Shown here one piece after another: positions 17,405 to 25,940 of a DNA stretch of 64,000 nucleotides. The notes beneath the pieces were generated by a model. That model saw only the letters and a program-made list of their open reading frames with translations, searched no databases and had not been told where the DNA came from. Positions within the stretch are counted from its first letter, which is position 1. Each line of letters starts with the position of its first letter. Source of the stretch: Amycolatopsis sp. 195334CR (GTDB lineage Bacteria; Actinomycetota; Actinomycetes; Mycobacteriales; Pseudonocardiaceae); NCBI RefSeq assembly GCF_017309385.1, contig NZ_JAFJMJ010000001.1, positions 558,001 through 622,000 on the forward strand, written 5' to 3'. The translations under genes were made by a program, and so were the position numbers.

Positions 17405-18425
17405 GTCTCCCGGCCGGGGCAGTGCCCGCCGAGCCACGATGAGCGATGTGGCGCGGCTCGCCGGCGTGAGCATCAAGACCGTGTCGCGCGTGGTGAACGA
17501 CGAGCCCGCGGTCCACCCCGACACCGCCGAGCGGGTCATGGCCGCCATCGAGCAGCTCGGCTTCCGGCGCAACCTCGGCGCGCGCAACCTCCGCCGGGGT
17601 TCGACCACCGGCACCATCGGCCTGATCGTCGAGGACGTCGGGAACCCCTTCTACTCCGAACTCAACCGCGCCGTGGAGCGGATCGCCGGCTCCTATGAGC
17701 GCCAGGTGCTGACCGGCTCGTCCGAGGAGAACCGCGAACGCGAGCGTGAGCTGGCTCTCGAATTCTGCTCGCGGCGGGTGGACGGCCTGCTGATCGTGCC
17801 GGCCGGCATGCAGCACGGCTACCTCGTGCCCGAAATGCGGGCGGGCACCCCGGTGGTGTTCATCGACCGCCCGGCCGGCGACATCGTGGCCGACACGGTG
17901 CTGGTGGACAACATCGGCGGCACCGTCGAAGCGGTCACCCACCTCGCCGCGCACGGTCACCGCCGCATCGCCTTCCTCGCCGACAGCGCCGGCATCTACA
18001 CCGCCAGCGAGCGCCTGCGCGGCTTCCGCGAAGGCTGCGCCCGCGCGGGCATCCGCTACGACGAGCGCCTGGTGATCATGCGCAAGCCGACCGAGGAGAG
18101 CGTCGGCGAGGCGATCCGCACCCTGCTGGCCGGCCCGGAACCGGCCACCGCGGTGGTCGCCGGCAACAACCGCGTCACCGTGCACCTGCTGCGCGCGCTG
18201 GCGCACCGCCCGGACCGGCCCGCGCTGGTCGGCTTCGACGACTTCGAACTCGCCGACCTGCTGGACCCGCCGGTCAGCGTGATCGCGCACGACGTCAGCG
18301 CGCTCGGTGAGGCCGCGGCCAATCTGCTGTTCGCCCGGGTGCAGGGCGATCAGTCCACCCCAAGAAAGGTAGTTCTCCCCGTGCGTCTTGTAGCCCGCGG
18401 TTCCGGCGAGGTGGCACCTCGATGA
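17391..18425 (+). CDS. LacI-family transcriptional regulator of the sugar operon
   Basis: 344 residues. An N-terminal HTH begins MSDVARLAGVSIKTVSRVVN (about residues 17-36), with the hinge region NLGARNLRRGSTTGTIGLIV, and then a periplasmic-binding-protein-like effector domain to the end. The ATG at 17391 is used because the promoter and operator fit it; an internal ATG at 17439 starts right at the HTH and is possible. The stop overlaps the ATG of the isomerase gene. It is first in a five-gene sugar operon and most likely a repressor released by the imported sugar. Confidence 0.88.
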   Translation: MTTLSSPGRGSARRATMSDVARLAGVSIKTVSRVVNDEPAVHPDTAERVMAAIEQLGFRRNLGARNLRRGSTTGTIGLIVEDVGNPFYSELNRAVERIAGSYERQVLTGSSEENRERERELALEFCSRRVDGLLIVPAGMQHGYLVPEMRAGTPVVFIDRPAGDIVADTVLVDNIGGTVEAVTHLAAHGHRRIAFLADSAGIYTASERLRGFREGCARAGIRYDERLVIMRKPTEESVGEAIRTLLAGPEPATAVVAGNNRVTVHLLRALAHRPDRPALVGFDDFELADLLDPPVSVIAHDVSALGEAAANLLFARVQGDQSTPRKVVLPVRLVARGSGEVAPR

Positions 18426-19456
18426 GCGCTTACGCTCCGCTCCGGCTCCCCGCGAACCAGCCGCCGCAGTTCTACCGGGGTGGCGACGCCATCGCGGGTC
18501 TGCGCGGGCTCTCCGCGTCCGCGAGCGACTTCGGCCCGGAAGACTGGGTCGGCTCCACCACCACCCTGTACGGCCAGGACACCAACGGCCTGACCAAGCT
18601 CGACGACGGCCGCTGGCTGCGCGACGCCGTCCGCGCCGACCCCACCGGCTGGCTCGGCGCGAAGCACGTCGAGGCGTTCGCCGATTCGACCGGCCTGCTG
18701 GTGAAGTTGCTCGACGCCGGGCAACGCCTCCCCGTGCACTTCCACCCGACCGACGCCTTCGCCCAGAAGCACTTCGACTCGCACTTCGGCAAAACCGAGG
18801 CGTGGATCGTGGTCGGCACCTACGGCGACGACCCGCGGGTCTACCCCGGTTTCCGCGAGACGCTGAGCAGGCAGACCATCGACGAATGGGTGCGCGAGCA
18901 GGACACCCCGTCCATGCTCGACGCGCTGAACAGCGTGCCGGTCACCCCCGGGGACACGGTCTACATCCCGGCCGGCCTGCCGCACGCGATCGGCGAGGGC
19001 GTCTTCGTGGTCGAGCTCCAGCAGCCGACCGACTTCTCGCTGACCATCGAATGGCGCGACTTCCTCGCCAGCCCCGAAAAGGGTCACCTCGGCATCGGCT
19101 TCGACACCGCGCTGGAAACCCTGGACACTTCCGGCTGGGACAACGACCGCCTCGAGACCATCATCCGCCGCACCGCGGGCGCCGAAGGGTCCACTGTGGA
19201 CCTGCTCGCCGACGGTTCCGGCGAGTTCTTCCGCGCCGACCAGCTCCGCCCCAGCACCCCGCTGGCGCTGGACCCGTCGTTCGCGGTGCTGGTGGTGATG
19301 GACGGTGCGGGCACGCTGCGCACCGAGCAGGGTGACGAACTGGCGTTGCGCAAGGGCGAAACCCTGGTGGTGCCCCACGGCGCCGGCGCCACCGAACTGT
19401 CGGGGGATGTGACCCTCATCCGCTGCCGCCCGCCGGCCCCGGAAAGGAGGCCCTGA
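18422..19456 (+). CDS. class I mannose-6-phosphate isomerase-like cupin enzyme
   Basis: 344 residues. The metal-binding region is LPVHFHPTDAFAQKHFDSHF-GKTEAWIV (about 98-126) with the later strand VYIPAGLPHAIGEG and ELQQPTDFSLTIEWRDF; the C-terminal cupin half ends with LRKGETLVVPHGAG. The GKTEAW motif is shared with phosphomannose isomerases, which interconvert mannose 6-phosphate and fructose 6-phosphate. Position in a LacI/ABC operon suggests a first step in using the imported sugar or its phosphate, for instance mannose, fructose or a rarer aldose. It overlaps lacI (ATGA) and is followed after 2 bp by the ATPase gene. Confidence 0.8.
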   Translation: MSAYAPLRLPANQPPQFYRGGDAIAGLRGLSASASDFGPEDWVGSTTTLYGQDTNGLTKLDDGRWLRDAVRADPTGWLGAKHVEAFADSTGLLVKLLDAGQRLPVHFHPTDAFAQKHFDSHFGKTEAWIVVGTYGDDPRVYPGFRETLSRQTIDEWVREQDTPSMLDALNSVPVTPGDTVYIPAGLPHAIGEGVFVVELQQPTDFSLTIEWRDFLASPEKGHLGIGFDTALETLDTSGWDNDRLETIIRRTAGAEGSTVDLLADGSGEFFRADQLRPSTPLALDPSFAVLVVMDGAGTLRTEQGDELALRKGETLVVPHGAGATELSGDVTLIRCRPPAPERRP

Positions 19457-19458
19457 AC

Positions 19459-20223
19459 ATGAGCGAACTCCTGCTCGACGCCCAGGACCTGGTCAAGCGC
19501 TACGGCTCGGTCGAAGCCCTGCGCGGGGCCTCGTTCCAAGCCCACGCCGGCGAGGTCACCGCCCTGATCGGCGACAACGGCGCGGGCAAGTCCACCCTGG
19601 TGAAATGCCTGTCCGGGGCCGAGCAGCCGACCTCGGGCAAGATCGTGCTGGGCGGCGAGGAAGTCACATTGGACTCCCCCACCACCGCCCGTCGGCTCGG
19701 CATCGAGACGGTGTACCAGGACCTCGCCGTCGCCCCGGAACTCGACCCGGCGGCGAACCTGTTCCTGGGCCGGGAAATCCACCGCAAGGGCCTGCTCGGC
19801 AAGCTCGGCATGATCGACAAGGCGGAAATGCGCCGCCAGGCGGTCGAACACTTCCAACGGCTGGGCGTGAACCTGCAGAGCACCGAGGTGCCCATCGCCG
19901 CTCTCTCCGGCGGGCAACGCCAGAGCGTGGCGGTGGTGCGTTCGGTGGTGTGGGCCAGCAAGGTCGTGTTCATGGACGAGCCGACCGCCGCCCTCGGCGT
20001 GGTGCAGCGCGAACGCGTGCTCGACGTGATCAAGAAGGTGCGTGACCAGGGCATCGCGGTGGTGCTGATCAGCCACAACATGCCCGAGGTGCTGTCGGTG
20101 GCCGACCGCGTCGAGGTGCTGCGACTGGGCAAACGGGTCGCCCGGTTCCAAGGTGCGGACACCAAGCTCGAAGACCTCGTCGCCGCGATGACCGGTGCCC
20201 TGACACAAGAGGAGGCGGCGTGA
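19459..20223 (+). CDS. sugar ABC transporter ATP-binding protein (FrcA-like)
   Basis: 254 residues with one nucleotide-binding domain, unlike the double-domain RbsA. Walker A is GDNGAGKSTLVKC, signature AALSGGQRQSVAVVRSV, Walker B KVVFMDEPTAALGVVQ and the H-loop VVLISHNMPEV. Single-domain ATPases of this CUT2 branch are found in FrcBCA-type fructose importers. An AAGGAGG Shine-Dalgarno overlaps the end of the isomerase gene. Its stop overlaps the permease GTG. It would energise uptake as a homodimer with the permease that follows. Confidence 0.9.
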   Translation: MSELLLDAQDLVKRYGSVEALRGASFQAHAGEVTALIGDNGAGKSTLVKCLSGAEQPTSGKIVLGGEEVTLDSPTTARRLGIETVYQDLAVAPELDPAANLFLGREIHRKGLLGKLGMIDKAEMRRQAVEHFQRLGVNLQSTEVPIAALSGGQRQSVAVVRSVVWASKVVFMDEPTAALGVVQRERVLDVIKKVRDQGIAVVLISHNMPEVLSVADRVEVLRLGKRVARFQGADTKLEDLVAAMTGALTQEEAA

Positions 20224-21281
20224 GCATGACGACTGATCCCGCCAAGTCCACCGTCCAGTCCGATGTGGACGGAACCGGCGGCTTCGCCAAGCGCTCGGTG
20301 GGCGCCCGCCTGGTTTCGGCGAACACCTTCTGGATCGCGCTGGTGCTGCTCGCGTTGTGCGTGGTGTTCACCATCGCCGCACCCGGCGAGTTCGCCACGG
20401 TGTTCACCTTCCAGACCCTGCTCATCGAAACCGCGGTGCTGCTGGTGCTGTCGGTGGGCATGACCTTCGTGATCATCACCTCGGGCATCGACCTGTCGGT
20501 CGGCTCGGTGCTGATCTTCGCCGGCATGGTGTCGGCGAAGACCATGGAGGCGCTCAGCCCCGACGGCACGGCGACCAACGCCGGCTGGGGCGTGATCTCG
20601 GTGGGCCTGCTCACCGGCGTGGTGGCGGGCACGGTGTGGGGCCTGATCAACGGCCTGCTGATCGCGGTGGCGAAGATCCCGCCGCTGATCGTCACGCTCG
20701 GCACGATGGGCGCCGCCCTCGGCGCGGCGTACCTGCTCAACAACGGTTCGGACGTGCGCAGCGTGCCGACCGCGCTCAACAACACGCTCGGCTACGGCAC
20801 CTGGTTCGGCATTCCGAACCTGGTGCTGGTGGCGGCGGTGATCACGCTGATCGGCGCGTGGCTGCTGCACACCACCAAGTTCGGCCGCTACACCTACGCG
20901 GTCGGCTCCAACGCCGAGGCGGCGCGACGCTCCGGCATCGGGGTGACCGCGCACCTGCTGAAGGTGTACACGCTCACCGGATTCCTGGCGGGCGTCGCGG
21001 GCTTCATGTCGCTGGCCTACTACGCCTCGACCACGATCTCCGCGCACACCACCGACAACCTCAACGCCATCGCCGCCACAGTGATGGGCGGGACCAGCCT
21101 CTTCGGCGGCATCGGCTCGGTCCTCGGCACGGTGATCGGGGTGTTCATCCCGGCGGTGCTGAAGAAGGGCTTCAACATCACCCAGGTCCCCGACTTCTGG
21201 CAGATGATCGCGGTCGGCGCGGTGCTGATCGCGGCGGTCTGGTTCGACCAGCGACGCCGACGGCTGCGCAACAGCCGCTGA
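20220..21281 (+). CDS. sugar ABC transporter permease (RbsC/FrcC-like)
   Basis: 353 residues with about ten hydrophobic helices, of the BPD_transp_2 family (CUT2 importers). Typical conserved loop motifs are SGIDLSVGSVLIFAGM near residue 90 and AVMGGTSLFGGIGSV-like (TVMGGTSLFGGIGS) near residue 285. GTG at 20220 overlaps the ATPase stop (GTGA); an ATG two codons later is an alternative, with AGGAGG 10 nt upstream. It forms the membrane channel with the ATPase and lipoprotein genes on either side. Confidence 0.92.
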   Translation: MSMTTDPAKSTVQSDVDGTGGFAKRSVGARLVSANTFWIALVLLALCVVFTIAAPGEFATVFTFQTLLIETAVLLVLSVGMTFVIITSGIDLSVGSVLIFAGMVSAKTMEALSPDGTATNAGWGVISVGLLTGVVAGTVWGLINGLLIAVAKIPPLIVTLGTMGAALGAAYLLNNGSDVRSVPTALNNTLGYGTWFGIPNLVLVAAVITLIGAWLLHTTKFGRYTYAVGSNAEAARRSGIGVTAHLLKVYTLTGFLAGVAGFMSLAYYASTTISAHTTDNLNAIAATVMGGTSLFGGIGSVLGTVIGVFIPAVLKKGFNITQVPDFWQMIAVGAVLIAAVWFDQRRRRLRNSR

Positions 21282-21317
21282 TCCCGGTTCCCCGCAACAG
21301 CACAAAGAGGTGCACCC

Positions 21318-22319
21318 ATGAAGTTCAACCGCAAGACCTTCGTCGCCGCCGGTTCGGCGCTCGCCATCGCCGCACTGGTGACCGCCTGCGGCGGCTCAGG
21401 GCAGGTCGGCCAGAGCAACGACGCCGGCGGTCAGCCCGCGCAGAACAACAAGAAGCTGACCCTGATCCCCGGCGTGCAGGCCGAGCCGTTCTACATCTCG
21501 ATGCAGTGCGGCGCCGAGGCGGAGGCGAAGAAGCTCGGCTACGAGCTGAACACCTCGGCCCCGCAGAAGTTCGACGCCGCGATGCAGACCGAGAAGGTCA
21601 ACGCGCTCGGCTCCGCCCCACCGGCCGGGCTGCTGATCGCCCCCACCGACGACACCGCGATGCTCGCCCCGATCCAGCAGGTGAAGAACCGCGGCACCAA
21701 GATCGTCGAGGTGGACACCGCGCTCAAAGACACCGGTGTGGCCGTCTCGTCGATCTCCTCGAACAACGCCGAGGGCGGCAAGCTCGCCGCCCAGACCCTG
21801 GCCAAGCTGGTCGGCGACAAGCCGGGCTCGGTGCTGGTGCTCGACACCATCGCGGGTACCTCCACCACCAACGCCAGGGCCAAGGGCTTCGAGGACGAGC
21901 TGAAGAACTTCCCGAACCTGAAGTCCGCCGGCGTGCAGTTCACCCAGAACGAGCCGGACCAGGCCGCCTCGAAGGTGACTGCGGCACTCGCCTCCACCCC
22001 GGACCTGGTCGGCATCTTCGCGACCAACCTGAACACTGGCGAAGGCGCCGCCACCGGCCTGCGAAACGCCGGCAAGATCGGCCAGGTCAACCTGGTCGGC
22101 TTTGACGCCAGCCCGTCCGAGGTCGAGGGCCTGCGGAAGGGCGAGTACCAGGGCCTGATCGCCCAGGACCCGGCCTCGATCGGGCAGCAGGGCGTGCAGC
22201 AGGCGGTCGCCGCGCTGGAGGGCAAGCCGGTGCAGCGCAACATCACCGCCGCCCTGCACTCCATCACCAAGGACGACATGGACGCCAACCAGCAGTTCTT
22301 CTACAAGCAGCAGTGCTGA
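21318..22319 (+). CDS. sugar ABC transporter substrate-binding lipoprotein
   Basis: 333 residues. The lipoprotein signal ends with the lipobox LVTAC-GGSG (Cys near residue 24). The mature part is a Peripla_BP_4 / RbsB-like fold: LTLIPGVQAEPFYISMQCG at the first strand, KIVEVDTALKDTGVAVSSIS, and GIFATNLNTGEGAATGLR around the ligand. It should deliver the sugar to the permease and ATPase encoded upstream. A typical RBS (AAAGAGGTG) precedes the ATG. A short G+C hairpin (22325-22340) follows; the operon meets a convergent gene 58 bp on. Ligand not predictable beyond a monosaccharide. Confidence 0.9.
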   Translation: MKFNRKTFVAAGSALAIAALVTACGGSGQVGQSNDAGGQPAQNNKKLTLIPGVQAEPFYISMQCGAEAEAKKLGYELNTSAPQKFDAAMQTEKVNALGSAPPAGLLIAPTDDTAMLAPIQQVKNRGTKIVEVDTALKDTGVAVSSISSNNAEGGKLAAQTLAKLVGDKPGSVLVLDTIAGTSTTNARAKGFEDELKNFPNLKSAGVQFTQNEPDQAASKVTAALASTPDLVGIFATNLNTGEGAATGLRNAGKIGQVNLVGFDASPSEVEGLRKGEYQGLIAQDPASIGQQGVQQAVAALEGKPVQRNITAALHSITKDDMDANQQFFYKQQC

Positions 22320-22376
22320 CCTGACCCCGCGGCGGGGCTGTTCACCACCGTCTACTGTGGACGCCCCGCCGCCGGT

Positions 22377-23099
22377 TCAGCCCAGGTCCGCGAGCCGTTC
22401 CGCCAGCCAGACGCGCGCAGCCCGCCAGAGCCCGGCTCCCAGCGAGATCCGCGCCGCCCCCAGTTCCGCCAGCTCCGCACGCTGCGGCCCACCCGGCCAC
22501 AACGTGGCGTTCACCGCCGCCGGACTCACCGCCGCCACGAACTCCCGCAACACCTCGGGCGACCGCACGAGGATCGGGTACACACAATCCGCCCCGGCCT
22601 CGAGATACGCCCTCGCCCGCTCGACAGCCTCGTCGAGCACGGCCTTCTCATTCTCCGCCCCGAGGAACACGTCCACCCGGGCGTTGATCACCAACCGGTC
22701 ACCCGCCGCCGCACGAACCGACCCGAGCAGCTCGGCCTGCTCCGCCACCGGCCGCACTCCACTTCCGGGCACCGTGTCCTCGAGGTTGCAGCCGACCGCT
22801 CCGGTCTCCAGCAACCGCCCCGCCAACTCGGCGGCACCAAGTCCATACCCGGCCTCGGCATCCACGGTGACCGGAACGTCGACCACCCGCGTGATCCTGG
22901 CCGCCGCCGCGAACATTTCCGCGATCGGAGCCTCTTGGCCATCCGAGTAACCAAGGGACTCCGCGATCGCCGCGGAACTGGTCGCCACCACCGGGAAACC
23001 CGCCTCTACCACCAGGCGTGCGCTGTCGGCGTCCCAGGCGTTCGGCAACACCAGCGGACGGCCCGGGACGTGCAGTTCCCGGAGTTTCGCCGCCGTCAT
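22377..23099 (-). CDS. isocitrate lyase/PEP mutase superfamily protein
   Basis: 240 residues of the ICL/PEPM TIM-barrel family: LVLPNAWDADSARLVVEAG at strand 1, the metal-binding VPVTVDAEAGYG (Asp near residue 80) and the entry ETGAVGCNLEDTVPG. It lacks the KKCGH loop of true isocitrate lyases. Members cleave or form C-C or P-C bonds of alpha-oxo acids (oxaloacetate, 2-methylisocitrate, phosphonates). The reaction here is open. Its start overlaps the stop of the AhpD-like gene by 4 bp, so the two form an operon divergent from a MocR regulator. Confidence 0.85.
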   Translation of the reverse strand: MTAAKLRELHVPGRPLVLPNAWDADSARLVVEAGFPVVATSSAAIAESLGYSDGQEAPIAEMFAAAARITRVVDVPVTVDAEAGYGLGAAELAGRLLETGAVGCNLEDTVPGSGVRPVAEQAELLGSVRAAAGDRLVINARVDVFLGAENEKAVLDEAVERARAYLEAGADCVYPILVRSPEVLREFVAAVSPAAVNATLWPGGPQRAELAELGAARISLGAGLWRAARVWLAERLADLG

Positions 23100-23548
23100 C
23101 GGGGCAGCGGCTTACGACTGGTGACGCCGAGCCGGTTCCAGGCGTTGATCAGCACCACGGCCCAGCACACCGCGCGGTACTGGTCCTCGGTCAGCACCTT
23201 GGTCGCCTGTTCGTACACGTCGTCGGGCACATCCTGGTGCTCGGCCAGCTTCGTCATCGCGTCGGTCAGTGCGAGCGCTGCCCGCTCCTGTTCGGTGTAG
23301 AGCTCGGTCTCCCACCAGGCACCCAGCAGGCAGATGCGTCGTTCGTCCTCACCCAGCTTGCGCGCGTCGCGGCTGTGCAGGTCCAGGCAGTACGCACAGC
23401 CGTTCAGCTGCGAACCGCGGATCTTGACCAGCTCGATCAGCTTCTGGTCCAGGCCCGCCGCCGCGGCCGCCTGTTCCACCTCGGTGTGCAGGGCCAGCAG
23501 CGATTTGTAGAGCGTGGTGTTCGCGGACAGTTGGATTCGCTTCGTCAC
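23096..23548 (-). CDS. carboxymuconolactone decarboxylase/AhpD-like protein
   Basis: About 150 residues from the GTG at 23548 (MTKRIQLSANTTLYKSLLAL). The CMD domain carries a CxxC redox pair in SQLNGCAYCLDLHSRDARK (Cys pair and a following His), as in AhpD-type alkylhydroperoxidase-like proteins, whose pair gives peroxidase or reductase activity. The frame is open to 23596, but the usual N-terminus of the family begins at the GTG. First gene of a two-gene unit with the PEP-mutase-like gene, and divergent from the MocR gene over only 46 bp. Confidence 0.87.
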   Translation of the reverse strand: MTKRIQLSANTTLYKSLLALHTEVEQAAAAAGLDQKLIELVKIRGSQLNGCAYCLDLHSRDARKLGEDERRICLLGAWWETELYTEQERAALALTDAMTKLAEHQDVPDDVYEQATKVLTEDQYRAVCWAVVLINAWNRLGVTSRKPLPR

Positions 23549-23582
23549 GACCGCCACGCTACCGACAACTGGTTCACGACTA

Positions 23583-23616
23583 TGGTCCAGTTTCATGGCG
23601 GTTTTGTGGTCCAGTT
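23583..23616. promoter_or_regulatory. direct repeat, candidate MocR operator
   Basis: TGGTCCAGTT occurs twice in the same direction, at 23583-23592 and 23607-23616, 24 bp apart, around the MocR start codon. MocR/PdxR-type regulators often bind direct repeats near the start of their own genes (family knowledge). Confidence 0.5.
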
Positions 23617-25004
23617 CCCGCGACCTTCACCTCGACTGGCAACCGGGCTCCGGCCAGCGCGGACTGGCCGAGGCGATCCGCCGGGCGATCCGGTCCGGCA
23701 GGCTCGAGACCGGTACCGCCCTGCCCTCGACCCGCGCGCTGGCCGAAGACCTCGGTGTCGCCAGGGGCACCGTCACGAAGGCCTACGCCCAGCTCGCGGT
23801 CGAGGGCTACCTGCGCACCACCCAGGGAGCGCCGACCAGGGTGGCCGCGATCGCCGCGCCGCAGGCATCACCGGCGCGGTCCCGGCCGAGCAGCGAGGCT
23901 CCAGCTGACGCCCGCTGGAACCTGCTGCCCGGCCGACCGGATCTGGCCGCCTTCCCGCGCACGGAATGGTTGGCGGCCACTCGAAAGGTGCTGCAGCAGG
24001 CACCTCCCGACGTGTTCGGATACACCGACGACCTTGGTGCGCCCGTGCTGCGCACCGCACTCGCCAGATACCTCGCCCGCAGCCGGGGCGTGGTCGCCGA
24101 CCCGGACCGGATCCTCGTGTGCGGGGGCTTCGCACAGGCCATCTCGGTACTCGCCGCGGCCCTGCACCACCAGGGCGTGCACGAGATGGCCTTCGAGGAT
24201 CCGTCCCTGCGCCGCTTCCGCGACCTGGCCTCGGCCGCGGGGCAGCGCATCGTCGGCGTTCCGGTGGACGGGGCCGGTCTCCGGGTGTCCGATCTGGACA
24301 GTCCGGTCGCCGTGGTGACGCCCGCCCACCAGTTCCCGTTGGGGGTGACGCTCGCCCCCGAGCGCCGGGCCGAACTCGCCAGGTGGGTGACGAGTTCGGG
24401 AGCGTTCGCCGTCGAGGACGACTACGACGGCGAGTTCCGGTTCGATCGGGAACCGGTGGGCGCCCTCCAGTCGCTCGCTCCCGAGCGCTTCATCTACGCG
24501 GGCACGGCGAGCAAGACCCTGGCGCCCGCGCTGCGCCTGGGCTGGCTCGTGCTCCCCCGTGCCCTGGTGGATCCCGTCCGGGCCGTGATGGCCGACCGTG
24601 GTTCGCGTCCGCCGGCGCTCAGCCAGCACGTCCTCGCCGAAATGCTCGAATCCGGCAAGTACGACCAGCACGTGCGCCGTCGTCGCACGGTCTACCGCAA
24701 CCGCAGGGACCGGCTGCTGTCCCTGCTGCCACAGCCGCTGCAACCATCGGGGATCTCCGCGGGACTGCACCTGCTCGTCCCACTGCCCGCCGCCGGGCCG
24801 GATGAAGCGGTGGTGCTCGACCACGCACGACGGCATTCGCTCGCGCTCGAGACACTCCGCAACACCTGGATCTCCCCTGGCCCTCATCCACAAGGCATCG
24901 TCGTCGGCTATGCCGCGCCGGCCGACCACGCCTTCACCCCGGCCATCGACGCCCTGATGGCCACTCTTCGAGGCGCCGGCATCAGTTGGTCATCGGGAAG
25001 CTGA
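23595..25004 (+). CDS. MocR/PdxR-type regulator (GntR HTH plus aminotransferase domain)
   Basis: 469 residues. An N-terminal winged helix (about 15-80: GLAEAIRRAIRSGRLETGT and ALAEDLGVARGTVTKAYAQL) is joined by a Pro/Ala linker to a class-I aminotransferase-like domain (about 110-465). The PLP Lys lies in FIYAGTASKTLAPALRLGWL and the PLP-phosphate Asp/Tyr region in VEDDYDGEFRF. It likely senses PLP or an amino-compound and controls the divergent AhpD/PEP-mutase operon. If the target were vitamin B6 synthesis, pdxST would be expected nearby, and they are not seen. Confidence 0.9.
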   Translation: MAVLWSSSRDLHLDWQPGSGQRGLAEAIRRAIRSGRLETGTALPSTRALAEDLGVARGTVTKAYAQLAVEGYLRTTQGAPTRVAAIAAPQASPARSRPSSEAPADARWNLLPGRPDLAAFPRTEWLAATRKVLQQAPPDVFGYTDDLGAPVLRTALARYLARSRGVVADPDRILVCGGFAQAISVLAAALHHQGVHEMAFEDPSLRRFRDLASAAGQRIVGVPVDGAGLRVSDLDSPVAVVTPAHQFPLGVTLAPERRAELARWVTSSGAFAVEDDYDGEFRFDREPVGALQSLAPERFIYAGTASKTLAPALRLGWLVLPRALVDPVRAVMADRGSRPPALSQHVLAEMLESGKYDQHVRRRRTVYRNRRDRLLSLLPQPLQPSGISAGLHLLVPLPAAGPDEAVVLDHARRHSLALETLRNTWISPGPHPQGIVVGYAAPADHAFTPAIDALMATLRGAGISWSSGS

Positions 25005-25014
25005 CCTCACCTGC

Positions 25015-25827
25015 TCACAACGCCCTCGCTTTCCGCCAGCCCTCGATCTTCTGCTCGACGGCCGTCACCATGCCGTCGAAGATCGCCTCGCCCACCAACA
25101 GCCGCAACGGCGGTTCCTCAGTGCCGACCACCTTCAGCACCGCTGCCGCGACCTCGGCCGGGTCACCTTCCACGAAGTCGCCGTGATCGGCCGCCAGCTC
25201 CTCGCGCACGACGTCATACGCGGGATTGGCGACGGCGAGCTTCATGCTCGACCCGCCCCAGTCGGTGGCGTAGCCGCCCGGTTCGACCAACGTGACCTTG
25301 ATGCCGAACCGGCCGACCTCGTGGGCCAGCGCCTCGCTCATTCCCTCCAACGCGAACTTGCTCGCCGCGTACAGACCGGCGGTGCCGAAGGTGGCCACCC
25401 CACCGACACTGGAGATCTGCACGATGTGCCCCGAGCCCTGGGCACGCAGTTGCGGTAGCACGGCCTGGGTCACCCAGAGCGCACCGAAGAAGTTGGTGTC
25501 CAGCTGCGCGCGGGCCTCCTTCTCGGTGATCTCCTCGACCGCGCCGAGCAGGCCGTAGCCCGCGTTGTTGACCACGACGTCGAGCCTGCCGAACGCCGCG
25601 ATCGCCTTGCCCACCACGTCGAAGACCGCCGTCCGGTCGTCGACGTCGAGTGGCAGGACGACGAGGCGTTCCTGGTGCTTCTCGACCAGATCGTCCAGCG
25701 AGGACGGCTTCCGCGCCGTGCCGACGACCTTGTCCCCGGCCGCCAGGGCGGCCAGCACGAACTCACGGCCGAAGCCCCGGCCAGCGCCCGTGATGAACCA
25801 GACGCGTGGTGAATCCGCTCGAGTCAT
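25015..25827 (-). CDS. SDR-family oxidoreductase
   Basis: About 270 residues from the ATG at 25827, preceded by a GGAGAAG Shine-Dalgarno; the frame extends to 25872 without a better start. A classical short-chain dehydrogenase: cofactor motif ITGAGRGFGREFVLA, NNAGYG, and the catalytic Ser and YxxxK in GLYAASKFALEGMSE. NADP preference is suggested by the Arg/Lys after the glycine motif. It is divergent from a TetR gene across a promoter with two identical 12-bp palindromes, so that TetR very probably controls it. Substrate unknown. Confidence 0.9.
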   Translation of the reverse strand: MTRADSPRVWFITGAGRGFGREFVLAALAAGDKVVGTARKPSSLDDLVEKHQERLVVLPLDVDDRTAVFDVVGKAIAAFGRLDVVVNNAGYGLLGAVEEITEKEARAQLDTNFFGALWVTQAVLPQLRAQGSGHIVQISSVGGVATFGTAGLYAASKFALEGMSEALAHEVGRFGIKVTLVEPGGYATDWGGSSMKLAVANPAYDVVREELAADHGDFVEGDPAEVAAAVLKVVGTEEPPLRLLVGEAIFDGMVTAVEQKIEGWRKARAL

Positions 25828-25850
25828 GTTCTTCTCCTTCTCCCACGAGA

Positions 25851-25915
25851 CGAGACGTCTCGTTGTCCGCACAGCATGACCGACAGAATTCGACCTGTCA
25901 AGACGAGACGTCTCG
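25851..25915. promoter_or_regulatory. paired TetR operators
   Basis: The palindrome CGAGACGTCTCG is present twice, identical, at 25851-25862 and 25904-25915, centres 53 bp apart (about five helical turns), in the divergent promoter between the SDR and TetR genes. They are the obvious binding sites for the TetR protein. Confidence 0.75.
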
Positions 25916-25940
25916 GTTCGTCACGTGCTACAGTGAAGTC

